Positions 6,787-15,451 of a stretch of 35,375 bases of DNA are shown here, in pieces. This DNA comes from an uncultured Bacteroidia bacterium (GTDB lineage: Bacteria > Bacteroidota > Bacteroidia > Bacteroidales > Prolixibacteraceae): contig CAINLJ010000052.1 in the NCBI GenBank assembly GCA_903850335.1, forward strand, positions 1 through 35,375, read 5' to 3'. Every line of letters begins with the position of its first letter. The stretch's first letter is position 1. Below the pieces are notes generated by a model. The model saw nothing but the letters and a program-made list of their open reading frames with translations. It ran no database searches and had not been told where the DNA came from. The position numbers and the translations under genes were made by a program.

Positions 6787-8325
6787 TTACTTAATGGTTA
6801 TATTTTGATCTGGTTCACAGACGACACGAAATCCAACCCCTTTAATATCTGAATACCACCAGATGCTCTTGGGTTGCTGAGGATCGGTTTTTAACCAATC
6901 GGCAGTCCGTGTAAATCCTCTGGCTGCTGCACGGAGGTCTTTCGCATCAAAGGAATAATTTCCACCACGGACCACATGTTCTTCTCCTGAATCGGGTCCC
7001 TTTGGATCCTTAACCGTTGCTCCGGTTTTTGAATAAGCATTATCTGCATAATAATCCGAGCAATATTCAAGAACATTACCAAGCATATTTTTGATTCCAA
7101 ATGGATTAGGTTTGACAAATCGCGGCTCCTGTGTCTTACCCGCCGAGTTAAGGGCATAAACAACATATCTGTTTATATTGGTAGTATCGGCACCAAAGAT
7201 TTTGCTCCGTAATCCTTCTGATGAAAGCTTTTTTGGATCACCGGCGAAGAAATAGGGAGTTTCACTACCTCCACGACAGGCGTATTCCCATTCAGCTTCC
7301 GTAGGCAACCTGTAATGTTTACCTGTAACTTTCGAAAGCCACTGGCAGTATGTCCTGGCTGAGTAATGTGTCATTGTAATAGCCGGGCGCTTTCCGCTTC
7401 CCCAGCCCTGGTCAGGTATTCCAAATGGTGGGGTAGGTCCTGTCACCGCGTCCGGTGAATTGGCATTATGAGCCATTACAAGGTTAGGGTCTACACGCCC
7501 CTCTGACATTGTTGAGGCAAAGAAAGTCCAGAATTCATCCCAGCTTACTTCGACCTCACCCATGAAGAATGGTGAAATTGTAACATTGCGTACCGGCACT
7601 TCATCACTTTTGTGGAATGATTCTGTATCAGGGCTTCCCATTTTAAATGTCCCGCCTTTCACAGCAACCATATTAAAGGATACTGTGCTGTTAGGGATGA
7701 ATTCCTTAAAGTTTTCAAAAGTTGTAACCTTAGCGGGAGATGTATATAAATTTTGCGAAGCAGAACCTGTGACGGGAACGCCGGTCATTTTTGCATGTTT
7801 GTAATTTGAATTGTAATGACCCACATCAAGGTGGCAATTAATACATTTAAGATCAAGCTTTTCGGCATTTTTTTCATAATACAGGTGAGCGGTACCGCCT
7901 TCGGCACTAAGTCCCTTGGAAAAAAGGTTCTGATGACATTTAACACATGATTCGTTATACACAATTTTAACGGCATGCTCCAGAAGTCTTTTGTCCTCCC
8001 AGTTAAAGGATTTCTTATCTTTAAAATAATAACCATACAGATCGTGCAGTCCTGTTTTTGCCTTTACGAGTAAATACCGGTTATCTTCTTTGGGTGGTAA
8101 ATGGCATTCGATACAATGGACCCTCACACCTGACGGGTTATAAAAGTGAGTCGATTTCTTCCAGGATGCGTCTGCATCGGGATGGATATGGCACGATTGG
8201 CAGTATTCGTCTGTGGAGGTAATTTTTATTGCTTTGTTGCTGATAAACAATAAAATAGCGTAGATGATAAAGCCGATGAAGAACACGAGCCATGACCATC
8301 CTGGGATTTTAAGCTTTTTGATCAT
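6787..8325 (-). CDS. Tetraheme NapC/NirT-type cytochrome c fused to a SUMF1 (formylglycine-enzyme-like) domain
   Basis: A 512-residue two-domain protein. An N-terminal membrane anchor (about 11-29) precedes four CXXCH heme sites: CQSCH 42-46, CIECH 71-75, CVKCH 127-131 and CINCH 161-165, the layout of NapC/NirT/NrfH quinol-oxidising cytochromes. From about 218 to the end lies an FGE-sulfatase/SUMF1 fold: VKGGTFKMGSP, YCQWLSKVTGKHYRLPTEAEWEYACRG-type core (over 20 residues in full), NMLGNVLEYCSDYY, VVRGGNYSFDA and GVGFRVVCE. The segment RGGNYSFDAKDLRAAARGF lacks the Cys pair of true formylglycine-generating enzymes, so sulfatase activation is unlikely. Most of the chain should face the periplasm. 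It leads an operon with the Tat Gfo/Idh gene 42 bases downstream. Inference: an anchored electron-transfer protein with a binding or scaffold domain. Confidence 0.88.
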   Translation of the reverse strand: MIKKLKIPGWSWLVFFIGFIIYAILLFISNKAIKITSTDEYCQSCHIHPDADASWKKSTHFYNPSGVRVHCIECHLPPKEDNRYLLVKAKTGLHDLYGYYFKDKKSFNWEDKRLLEHAVKIVYNESCVKCHQNLFSKGLSAEGGTAHLYYEKNAEKLDLKCINCHLDVGHYNSNYKHAKMTGVPVTGSASQNLYTSPAKVTTFENFKEFIPNSTVSFNMVAVKGGTFKMGSPDTESFHKSDEVPVRNVTISPFFMGEVEVSWDEFWTFFASTMSEGRVDPNLVMAHNANSPDAVTGPTPPFGIPDQGWGSGKRPAITMTHYSARTYCQWLSKVTGKHYRLPTEAEWEYACRGGSETPYFFAGDPKKLSSEGLRSKIFGADTTNINRYVVYALNSAGKTQEPRFVKPNPFGIKNMLGNVLEYCSDYYADNAYSKTGATVKDPKGPDSGEEHVVRGGNYSFDAKDLRAAARGFTRTADWLKTDPQQPKSIWWYSDIKGVGFRVVCEPDQNITIK

Positions 8326-8368
8326 AAAAAAAGGGTAAACTTGAATTTCAAAACACGCTAAGAGGTGT

Positions 8369-8376
8369 CAAATATA
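8369..8376 (-). promoter_or_regulatory. Candidate -7 element for the cytochrome-SUMF1 operon
   Basis: The minus strand reads TATATTTG, matching TAnnTTTG, about 44 bases before the ATG at 8325. No convincing -33 element is seen. The 218-base gap 8326-8543 is divergent and must also drive the efflux adaptor gene. Confidence 0.35.
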
Positions 8377-8543
8377 TAGAAAAAAAGCGTTTACGTGCAC
8401 GACATCAGAACGGATTTATTCTGTTTTTTTTCGAAAGGCAAACAAATTAAATACGGGGATTTTTGATATGAATTTGTTGCCTGATTGTAATTATTCGTAA
8501 TTTTAGGACTAATTAAGAATGTTACTAAGATTATGGTTTTCAA

Positions 8544-9875
8544 ATGAGAAAAAAAAATAACACAGTACTGTATATCAGTATTATAAGCATTGTTTTGGTG
8601 ACCCTGTTGATTACAGGTAAAAAAGCCGGTTGGTTTGGCAGGGATGTTACTTTGAAAGTAGCTGTTGAGAAGGCGCAAAAGAAGGATATCACAGAGATAA
8701 TTACAGCAAATGGTAAGGTCGAGCCCCAGCTTGTAGTAAAAATCAGTCCTGAAGTGCCAGGTGAAATCATCGAACTTCCGGTTAAAGAAGGAGATGAAGT
8801 AAATAAGGCTGATTTACTTGTAGTTGTAAGACCCGATATTTATATCTCCAACAGAAACCGTAATGAAGCAGCTTTAAACAGTCAGAAGGCCCGTATGGCC
8901 CAGGCTGAGGCACAATTAATTGAAAAAGAGCTAACCTATAAAAGATCAAAACAGCTTTTTGAAAAGAATACGATTGCCAAATCTGATTTTGAGGGTATTG
9001 AGGCAGCCTGGAAAGTTGCTCAGGCTGAGGTACAGGCAGCCCGTTATTCAACAAAGAGTGCAGAATCAAGTCTTAGTGAAGCGCAGGAAAACCTCACAAA
9101 AACCAAGATTTATTCCCCTATATCAGGAACAGTATCAAAGCTTAATGTGGAAAAGGGTGAGAAAGTTGTTGGAACAAATCAATTTGCCGGTACTGAATTG
9201 ATGACAATTGCCGATCTCACAAAAATGGAGGTAAAAGTTGAGGTTAACGAGAATGACATTGTGAATGTAGAAAAATCGGATACAGCAGATATTCAGATCG
9301 ATGCCTATATGAAACGCAAATTTAAGGGTGTTGTTACTGAAATCGCAAGTTCTGCAAATGTTTTAGGAACCGCCACCTCAGCCGATCAGGTGACTAATTT
9401 TAACGTTAAGATACTCCTTCTTCAGGATTCTTATCAGGATCTTTTAATCAGCAATCCCCACCGGTATCCTTTTCTTCCCGGAATGTCGGCTACAGTTGAA
9501 ATCCGGACTAAGACAAGGAAAGGGGTGATTTCCATACCCATTCAGGCTGTTACGACACGTGCAAATAATGGCAGTTCGAGGAAATCCGCAAGTCAGCCTG
9601 GCGCCATTCCTGAGGGAACCGGGAGTGCTGACCAGAAAATTACTATGAAGGAACCTGAACAATTTGAGGTTGTCTTCGTTAAAAGAAAGGATCTCGCCCG
9701 TCAGGTGAAGGTAAAAACCGGAATTCAGGATAATACTAATATCGAAATAGTTGAGGGGCTGGCTGCCGGCGATGAGGTTGTAGTCGCTCCTTATGGATTA
9801 ATCGCCAAGACTCTTAAAGACTCTACAGCCATAGAAGCGGTTAAGATTGATGATTTATATAAGGTAAAAAAGTAA
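8544..9875 (+). CDS. Efflux RND/ABC periplasmic adaptor subunit (HlyD/MacA-type membrane fusion protein)
   Basis: A 443-residue adaptor. One N-terminal membrane segment (about 9-25) anchors it in the inner membrane. A lipoyl/barrel-sandwich half follows (ANGKVEPQLVVKISPEVPG and IIELPVKEGDEV), then an alpha-helical hairpin rich in Ala, Gln and Glu (about 110-185), the second lipoyl half (YSPISGTVSKLNVEKGEKV), a beta-barrel domain, and a membrane-proximal domain with a Ser/Gly-rich insert (about 345-370). Such proteins bridge an inner-membrane pump to an outer-membrane TolC channel. No pump permease, MacB-type ATPase or TolC gene follows; yidD begins on the next base after the stop, so the partners must lie elsewhere. 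Exported substrate unknown. Confidence 0.87.
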   Translation: MRKKNNTVLYISIISIVLVTLLITGKKAGWFGRDVTLKVAVEKAQKKDITEIITANGKVEPQLVVKISPEVPGEIIELPVKEGDEVNKADLLVVVRPDIYISNRNRNEAALNSQKARMAQAEAQLIEKELTYKRSKQLFEKNTIAKSDFEGIEAAWKVAQAEVQAARYSTKSAESSLSEAQENLTKTKIYSPISGTVSKLNVEKGEKVVGTNQFAGTELMTIADLTKMEVKVEVNENDIVNVEKSDTADIQIDAYMKRKFKGVVTEIASSANVLGTATSADQVTNFNVKILLLQDSYQDLLISNPHRYPFLPGMSATVEIRTKTRKGVISIPIQAVTTRANNGSSRKSASQPGAIPEGTGSADQKITMKEPEQFEVVFVKRKDLARQVKVKTGIQDNTNIEIVEGLAAGDEVVVAPYGLIAKTLKDSTAIEAVKIDDLYKVKK

Positions 9876-10130
9876 ATGTTCAGAAGAGTACTTGAGGGTT
9901 TCAGATGGTTAATCATCAGATTATTGATGATACCTGTTTATTTTTATAAATATGCGATCTCCCCTTTAACTCCTGCTTCCTGCCGCCATATCCCGACATG
10001 TTCGCAGTATGCCCTCGACGCCTTGAAAATACATGGACCAATTAAGGGATTGTATTTGGCAACCAGACGATTATCGAAATGTCATCCCTGGGGAACACAT
10101 GGTTATGATCCGGTACCGCCCAAAAATTGA
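9876..10130 (+). CDS. yidD: Membrane protein insertion efficiency factor YidD
   Basis: An 84-residue small protein of usual family length (70-90). The hallmarks are visible: YKYAISPLTPASCRHIPTCS (24-43), YALDALKIHGPIKGLYLA and the C-terminal CHPWGTHGYDPVP. YidD helps YidC-dependent insertion of inner-membrane proteins and is usually found near rpmH-rnpA-yidC. Here it abuts the efflux adaptor gene (ATG immediately after its TAA) and precedes znuA by 27 bases, so it is likely cotranscribed with envelope functions. The hydrophobic N-terminal segment (about 10-28) should be membrane associated. Confidence 0.93.
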   Translation: MFRRVLEGFRWLIIRLLMIPVYFYKYAISPLTPASCRHIPTCSQYALDALKIHGPIKGLYLATRRLSKCHPWGTHGYDPVPPKN

Positions 10131-10157
10131 ATTGAGTTAATTAGTATTTAAATTAAA

Positions 10158-11027
10158 ATGAACAGAATTATTCTTATCCCTGCAATCCTAATTTGCCTGT
10201 GGCTGACCGGGTGTTTTTCGCAGTCGGGTAAGCCAAAGCAGAAAGTTATTTTTGTGAGTATATTGCCGTTGAAATATTTTGCAGACAGGATCGCAGGCGA
10301 TAATTACAGGGTGGAAGTGACAGTACCTCCGGGTGCAGGACCAGAAACCTATTCCCCGACACCGAAACAAATGATTCTTTTAAGTGAATCACAGGCTTAC
10401 TTCTCGATAGGCTACCTTGGATTTGAACAGGTATGGCTTGAAAACTTCAAATCCTCAAATCCTGACCTTCCTGTTTTTGCTACTTCTAAACGGATCGATC
10501 TTATTAAAGATGAGCATCATGATGGCGATCATGAACATTTACAGGGTGTTGATCCGCATATCTGGTCATCTCCGGTGGCCGCACGTCTTATTGCAGAGAA
10601 TATTTATAGTGGTATGTTGCAGATTGATCCGGTGAACGGGGATACTTATCGTAAGAATTACAATTCACTTTTAGTTGAAATTGCGAAGGTTGATTCAACA
10701 GTAAAAAAAATACTTGCGGATGCACCGTCGAGAAAATTTATAATTTTCCACCCTGCATTGGGATATTTTGCACGGGACTATGGTCTCGAACAATTGTCCA
10801 TCGAGTTTGAGGGCAAAGTTCCATCACCCAGGCATATGCAGGAAATAATTGATGCATCAAAATCGGGAAATGTTAGGATTGTTCTGATTCAGAAGGAGTT
10901 TGATAAGCGAAATGCGGAGATTATTGCCAGGGAGACCGGGTGTAAGATGCTTCAGATCGATCCGCTTAATTACAACTGGCCGGAACAAATGGTTGACATT
11001 GCCACAAAAATTTCAGATTCAAAGTAA
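10158..11027 (+). CDS. znuA: Zinc ABC transporter substrate-binding lipoprotein
   Basis: A 289-residue cluster A-I metal-binding protein. It has a lipoprotein signal with lipobox LTGC (Cys19), then SILPLKYFADRIAG (34-47). A His/Asp/Glu loop (about 117-127: DEHHDGDHEHL) is typical of zinc binders. Likely ligands are His134 (DPHIW), His198 (FHPALGYFA) and an acidic residue in QIDPLN near the C-terminus. The first-ligand position, usually His in the VPPG...H-Y-P segment, is Glu63 here (GPETYSP). It captures Zn2+ (Mn2+ possible) in the periplasm for ZnuCB encoded next; the ZnuC start is 10 bases downstream. No Zur box was identified. Confidence 0.87.
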   Translation: MNRIILIPAILICLWLTGCFSQSGKPKQKVIFVSILPLKYFADRIAGDNYRVEVTVPPGAGPETYSPTPKQMILLSESQAYFSIGYLGFEQVWLENFKSSNPDLPVFATSKRIDLIKDEHHDGDHEHLQGVDPHIWSSPVAARLIAENIYSGMLQIDPVNGDTYRKNYNSLLVEIAKVDSTVKKILADAPSRKFIIFHPALGYFARDYGLEQLSIEFEGKVPSPRHMQEIIDASKSGNVRIVLIQKEFDKRNAEIIARETGCKMLQIDPLNYNWPEQMVDIATKISDSK

Positions 11028-11037
11028 TAACACGGAA

Positions 11038-11796
11038 ATGATGGAATCATTAGTCGAAATACGCAATTTATCAGCCGGTTATGGTCAGAATGTTGTTCTG
11101 CGTGACGTGAATCTCACAATTCACTCTTTGGATTTTATAGGTGTAATTGGCCCTAACGGAGGTGGTAAAACAACACTACTTAAGGCTTTGCTTGGTTTGA
11201 TAACCCCGATGGCAGGTGAGATACAGTTTGCTGAAACTATGACAGGAGGCAGTGCCCATCGCATTGGTTATCTTCCTCAAATTAATAATATTGACAGGAA
11301 ATTTCCGGTTACGGTTTTTGATGTTGTCCGTTCGGGACTGATGTCACGCAAGAGGCTCATTGGCCGGTACAGCAATGATGAGAATAAACGTTCCAATGAC
11401 CTGATGGAAGAGATGGGGATTTTTGGTATTCGTCATAAGGCTATAGGGGAGCTCTCAGGAGGGCAAATTCAGCGCGCTCTTCTTTGCCGCGCCCTTGTCA
11501 ACAATCCGAGACTGTTGATTCTGGACGAGCCAAACACGTACGTCGACAACAGATTTGAACGTGAGCTATACGAAAAGCTTAAACTCCTCAATGAGAAGCT
11601 GGCTATTTTGCTTGTCTCGCACGACCTGGGAACGATTTCAACCTATGTTAAATCGTATGCCTGTGTGAATAGTTCCTTGCATTTTCATGCCGGGAATGCA
11701 GTTACACCTGAACTTTTAAAATCTTACGAATGTCCGATACAGATCATCTCTCATGGAGATATTCCACATACCGTTTTACATAATCATTCAATCTGA
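11038..11796 (+). CDS. znuC: Zinc ABC transporter ATP-binding protein
   Basis: A 252-residue ABC ATPase. Walker A is GPNGGGKTT (38-46), signature LSGGQ (139-143), Walker B LLILDEP (159-165) and the H-loop His195 in LVSHD. The frame is open upstream into znuA, but the ATG at 11038 (MMESLVEIRN) gives the normal ABC N-terminus just before the A-loop Tyr15 (SAGYGQ); ATG 11041 is an alternative. It powers import through ZnuB. It follows the znuA stop by 10 bases and shares its last base with the znuB start (TGATG), so expression is translationally coupled. Confidence 0.92.
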   Translation: MMESLVEIRNLSAGYGQNVVLRDVNLTIHSLDFIGVIGPNGGGKTTLLKALLGLITPMAGEIQFAETMTGGSAHRIGYLPQINNIDRKFPVTVFDVVRSGLMSRKRLIGRYSNDENKRSNDLMEEMGIFGIRHKAIGELSGGQIQRALLCRALVNNPRLLILDEPNTYVDNRFERELYEKLKLLNEKLAILLVSHDLGTISTYVKSYACVNSSLHFHAGNAVTPELLKSYECPIQIISHGDIPHTVLHNHSI

Positions 11797-12635
11797 TGCA
11801 AAGCCTTATTGCACTTTTTAACTTTGAATTCTTCAGAAATGCGTTTCTTGCAGCGTTTTTGGCAAGTTTAACCTGCGGTATAATTGGAACTTATATTGTA
11901 TCCCGCAGGATCGTGTTTATAAGTGGCGGAATTACGCATGCCTCCTTTGGCGGAATCGGAATGGGATACTATTTTGGTTTCGATCCTATCCTGGGAGCTA
12001 TTGGATTCGGAATTCTTTCAGCACTTGGAATTGAACTTTTTACCAAAAAAGCTGATCTGCGTGAGGATTCGGCCATTGCAATGCTTTGGTCACTTGGAAT
12101 GGCCCTGGGTGTTATCTTTATTTTTCTGACGCCCGGATATGCTCCGAACCTGATGAGTTATTTATTCGGAAATATTCTTACGGTTTCGAAAGTTGACTTA
12201 CTATACCTTCTTTTACTTTCGGTCTTTGTGATTACGTTCTTCCTTGTGTTTTACAGGATGATTATTTTCGTATCGTTTGATGAGGAATTTGCACTGACAA
12301 ACAATGCACCCGTCCGGTTTTTTAACTCATTGCTAATTAGCCTCGTTGCACTTACTATTGTATTAAATATCAGGGTTGTAGGAATAATACTGGTTATGTC
12401 GCTGCTCACTATTCCTCAGGCAATTGCCAATCTCTTTACAAAAAGGTTCGACTTGATGATGGGATATTCGATAGGCTTTGGATTCCTGGGATCCGTGGCT
12501 GGCTTAATATTTTCATATCATTATGATGTGCCTTCAGGAGCTGCGATAATTTTTACCCTTGTGGTACTTTACGGAATTATAAAATCGGCTTTTTTAATTT
12601 TTGACAAGGCCAATTTGGGAAGTTCAAAGAAATAG
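11796..12635 (+). CDS. znuB: Zinc ABC transporter permease
   Basis: A 279-residue integral membrane protein of the ABC-3 (ZnuB/TroC) family with about eight hydrophobic segments. Typical features are SRRIVFISGGITHASFGGIG (36-55), the SxGITHAxxGG family motif near the cytoplasmic coupling region, and ALTIVLNIRVVGIILVMSLL toward the C-terminus. With ZnuA and ZnuC it makes a complete zinc importer. It is the last gene of the plus-strand run; the next gene converges on it after 36 bases. Confidence 0.92.
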   Translation: MQSLIALFNFEFFRNAFLAAFLASLTCGIIGTYIVSRRIVFISGGITHASFGGIGMGYYFGFDPILGAIGFGILSALGIELFTKKADLREDSAIAMLWSLGMALGVIFIFLTPGYAPNLMSYLFGNILTVSKVDLLYLLLLSVFVITFFLVFYRMIIFVSFDEEFALTNNAPVRFFNSLLISLVALTIVLNIRVVGIILVMSLLTIPQAIANLFTKRFDLMMGYSIGFGFLGSVAGLIFSYHYDVPSGAAIIFTLVVLYGIIKSAFLIFDKANLGSSKK

Positions 12636-12671
12636 GCGATTCGCTGCGGGAGGCAAATCCCGGATTCAGGT

Positions 12672-15302
12672 TTAAAGCTGGGGCTCTGGTGAGATGGTTT
12701 TGATTGTGTGATCTGAGTCATAATCCAGGATTAGATTGCCCGAAGAACAATCGATCAAAATGCTGTTTACATCCAGGTTTACAGGATTTCCAATATTTTG
12801 AAAACCGGATATGACTGATATGAGAATATCATCATTACTACAAACAGTACTAATGAATCTCGCACCATTTTCAATTCTCAGATTATTAAACAGCAATGAC
12901 TTATAATCAGATGTATTTATAGTAAGTATTCCGTTTTCGTTTTTAATTCGGGCTACCCTTCCGAAGGAGTTATACATTGACGGGAAGTCTGTGGCGTAGG
13001 CAGCAGTCTTACGGGTTAGCATCGATTGTATTTGCAAACCATTAAATTCTGTTCCTGGTTTTTGAAGCAATTTCATTAAGTCTGATATTGCGTCAAATCT
13101 CGGATGGATTTTAACTTTTCGCCGTTCATTCAAAGACCTGGCAAGGTGGCTTCGGCTATCCATACCTGTTATGGATTTAGGTTTGTCACCGGAATTAAAA
13201 TTCCCATAACCCATTAACATTAACCCATTCTCGCTTACAGATGTAAATCCTGTTGTAATATTTCTTGGATCTTCGTTTGTCCATTGAAAGGAAATATTAT
13301 TTCCTGTCCGGTCAGATTTTACGCTATAAACCAGTGGTTGATCTGTCTTTAAAGTATCAATGGGTACATGTTTCATCCAGATTAACTCGCCATTTTGATT
13401 AAACTGTGCCAGGAACAGACGTTTGGTTTCCGGACCTGTTTGAATCGTCTGGCCATCCATCCCGAGCTTCCCCTTGAAGGTACCGGCAATGTAGATCTCA
13501 TCATCGTTTACTTTTGTGATTGCAAATGATGCTGCATTAACATTCCCTTCAAATTTCCTTATCCATTGCAGAGTTTTTGCTTCTGTAAAACAAGCGACGA
13601 AGGGAGTATTCGATTTTTTGCCTGCGAAATAGCCGGTTATAAGAGCATTTCCGTGTTTATCAAAGATTATATCATGACTTGCTCCGCCGCGTAAGGCTCC
13701 CATTTCATGGGCAAGGTGCCATATCCGTGCCTCGTTATTTGCAGGTGAACCATTATTGGGAAAGTCCGTAATCCGCGCTGGTAAGCCTTCAAATTCAGGG
13801 ACTAAAATGCCAAGTGGAATATTTTGGAAAGTGGGATCAGCAAAGATATATTTACTCTTTTTCCATAGATATGAGCTACCATCCATAGGTCCATCGAAGC
13901 ATATTGCCGTTGAATAATACCCGGGAAACTGGACACCGGCAACGGGCAAATTAAGCAGTATTCTGATCATCCATGAAAAAAGAACCGATTTACCCCTGTC
14001 GTCAGCCGAACCGGAGGCAACGACTTCCTCTGCAAACCTTGCTGGAACAACCTGTTTATTTGTCTCGAAATAATATTTCACCTGTTGCTGGACGAATTGC
14101 TGGATGAATGCAGCCGCTCCGGATTTATTAATTTTAGATAATAACGGGTAAAGCTGCCTTAATAAATCATCTTTAAAAGAGGAGGTGACAGGGGCACCAA
14201 AAAAGATCGCCGGATCAGTTTTGGGGTACTCATTATAAAAACGGTTGACATCCGGGTTTATTCTGAAGACAAACTCGTATCTTTTATTATCCCAATCGAC
14301 TAGGAATTTTTTAATTATTGATTTCCCGGAAAAATTCAGAGATTTATAAAATCTAAGGTCGATATTTCCATTTGTATCAGGGTATGGATTTGGACTGGCT
14401 GCAAGTAAAGTGCCTTTCATTTCGCGATCGAGGTAAAACCTTTTTTGTCCGATCAGAACAAAATTCTTTTCATAAATTATATTTTCAGACGGGAATAAAA
14501 CAGTTGTACTGCTTTGGTTGAAGGCAAGTCTCACATCAAAACCTGACCGGATCATTAAAGCCCATGTAAGCTGATCGGCACCCCAGTTATTCTCCTTTTT
14601 TATATGGGATGCAGTGGCCTTTACAAGTTGAAAATATCCCCAGTCACACAGACCAAGGCGATCACGATAATCCATAAGCTGATCAACCAGAAGATTGCTG
14701 TTTGAGTAGGAAAACGATTTCCAAAATCCGGAAATTGAATCTTCCGAAACTGATGAGGTAGTTGAAATTGCGAGCAGCCTGTCGTAGCGAACAGAAATCT
14801 TCTGTCCAAAAAACATGAATGTACTTCCTATTGTCGAGTTAGTGTCTGTCTCAGGTTTTCGTATTCTTGGAAAAGCTTTAATCTGAGTTGGATTCGAGTC
14901 TGAAATACCGGTTACACCTGAAAATGGGAGATTCACAGGCGATGAGGAAACTTCATAATCTGAGTTGTTAAATACAGGCTGTTTAATAAGATTTAATGAT
15001 GGTTCCTCTATAACTCCCTTCGATATCGAAAAGTCATGCCAAACAGCTTTTATCGTTTCAGTGAAATCATCATCGCGAACTCTGGCATAGTCATAAAATT
15101 CGGAAGGCGAAACTGGTTTTTCCTTTTGCTGATTCAGGGAATATGTTGGTTGCGAAGTTGGTGCCGGTTTTAGAGGAGCAGGACTTGGGTATCCGAATGA
15201 CATCATTATACTTGCTCCGAACAAAAATATAGTCGGAAAACAACAAGCTCTTACCTGCGTTCTTTCCAGTGGTATTTTACTAAATTTAATCACACGACCC
15301 AA
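12672..15302 (-). CDS. Secreted transglutaminase-like/beta-propeller protein with degenerate active site
   Basis: An 876-residue protein whose family I recognise only in part. The N-terminus has a hydrophobic export signal (about 20-36). Residues about 215-500 resemble a Bacteroidetes transglutaminase-like family: a ...TWALMIRSGFDVRLAF... strand (about 246-261), then RFVQ-like QQFVQQQVKYYF, GSADDRGKSVLFSWMIR (431-447), FPGYYSTAI (459-467) and FADPTF (487-492). In active relatives a Cys and a His occupy the D435 and Y462 positions; only Asp489 is kept, so catalysis is doubtful. From about 528 on, repeats such as IIFDKHGNALITGYF and EIYIAGTFKGKLGMDG suggest a beta-propeller of the SBBP type. 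The frame starts at TTG 15302; GTG 15293 is equally possible, and there is no ATG before residue 33. Monocistronic by context; function unknown. Confidence 0.65.
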   Translation of the reverse strand: MGRVIKFSKIPLERTQVRACCFPTIFLFGASIMMSFGYPSPAPLKPAPTSQPTYSLNQQKEKPVSPSEFYDYARVRDDDFTETIKAVWHDFSISKGVIEEPSLNLIKQPVFNNSDYEVSSSPVNLPFSGVTGISDSNPTQIKAFPRIRKPETDTNSTIGSTFMFFGQKISVRYDRLLAISTTSSVSEDSISGFWKSFSYSNSNLLVDQLMDYRDRLGLCDWGYFQLVKATASHIKKENNWGADQLTWALMIRSGFDVRLAFNQSSTTVLFPSENIIYEKNFVLIGQKRFYLDREMKGTLLAASPNPYPDTNGNIDLRFYKSLNFSGKSIIKKFLVDWDNKRYEFVFRINPDVNRFYNEYPKTDPAIFFGAPVTSSFKDDLLRQLYPLLSKINKSGAAAFIQQFVQQQVKYYFETNKQVVPARFAEEVVASGSADDRGKSVLFSWMIRILLNLPVAGVQFPGYYSTAICFDGPMDGSSYLWKKSKYIFADPTFQNIPLGILVPEFEGLPARITDFPNNGSPANNEARIWHLAHEMGALRGGASHDIIFDKHGNALITGYFAGKKSNTPFVACFTEAKTLQWIRKFEGNVNAASFAITKVNDDEIYIAGTFKGKLGMDGQTIQTGPETKRLFLAQFNQNGELIWMKHVPIDTLKTDQPLVYSVKSDRTGNNISFQWTNEDPRNITTGFTSVSENGLMLMGYGNFNSGDKPKSITGMDSRSHLARSLNERRKVKIHPRFDAISDLMKLLQKPGTEFNGLQIQSMLTRKTAAYATDFPSMYNSFGRVARIKNENGILTINTSDYKSLLFNNLRIENGARFISTVCSNDDILISVISGFQNIGNPVNLDVNSILIDCSSGNLILDYDSDHTIKTISPEPQL

Positions 15303-15451
15303 AAATCAATCTCCTATCCTTGTCAATTGAGGGAATTAGGAAAGGTTATAGTAATATCATTTTTCTAAAGCTCAAATTTACAGATAATAAGCTTTGAATG
15401 TGAGAAGCGGGACAAATATTTTATTCTAATTTAATATTGAGAACTAAATTC

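Noticed and set aside
6787-7680. SUMF1 domain as a true formylglycine-generating enzyme (sulfatase activator)
   Set aside because: The Cys pair of the active site is absent from the RGGNYSFDA region, and no sulfatase gene is in the window.
12636-12671. CGGGA...TCCCG hairpin between znuB and the convergent gene as a terminator
   Set aside because: The stem is only 5 bp and no T-run follows on either strand.
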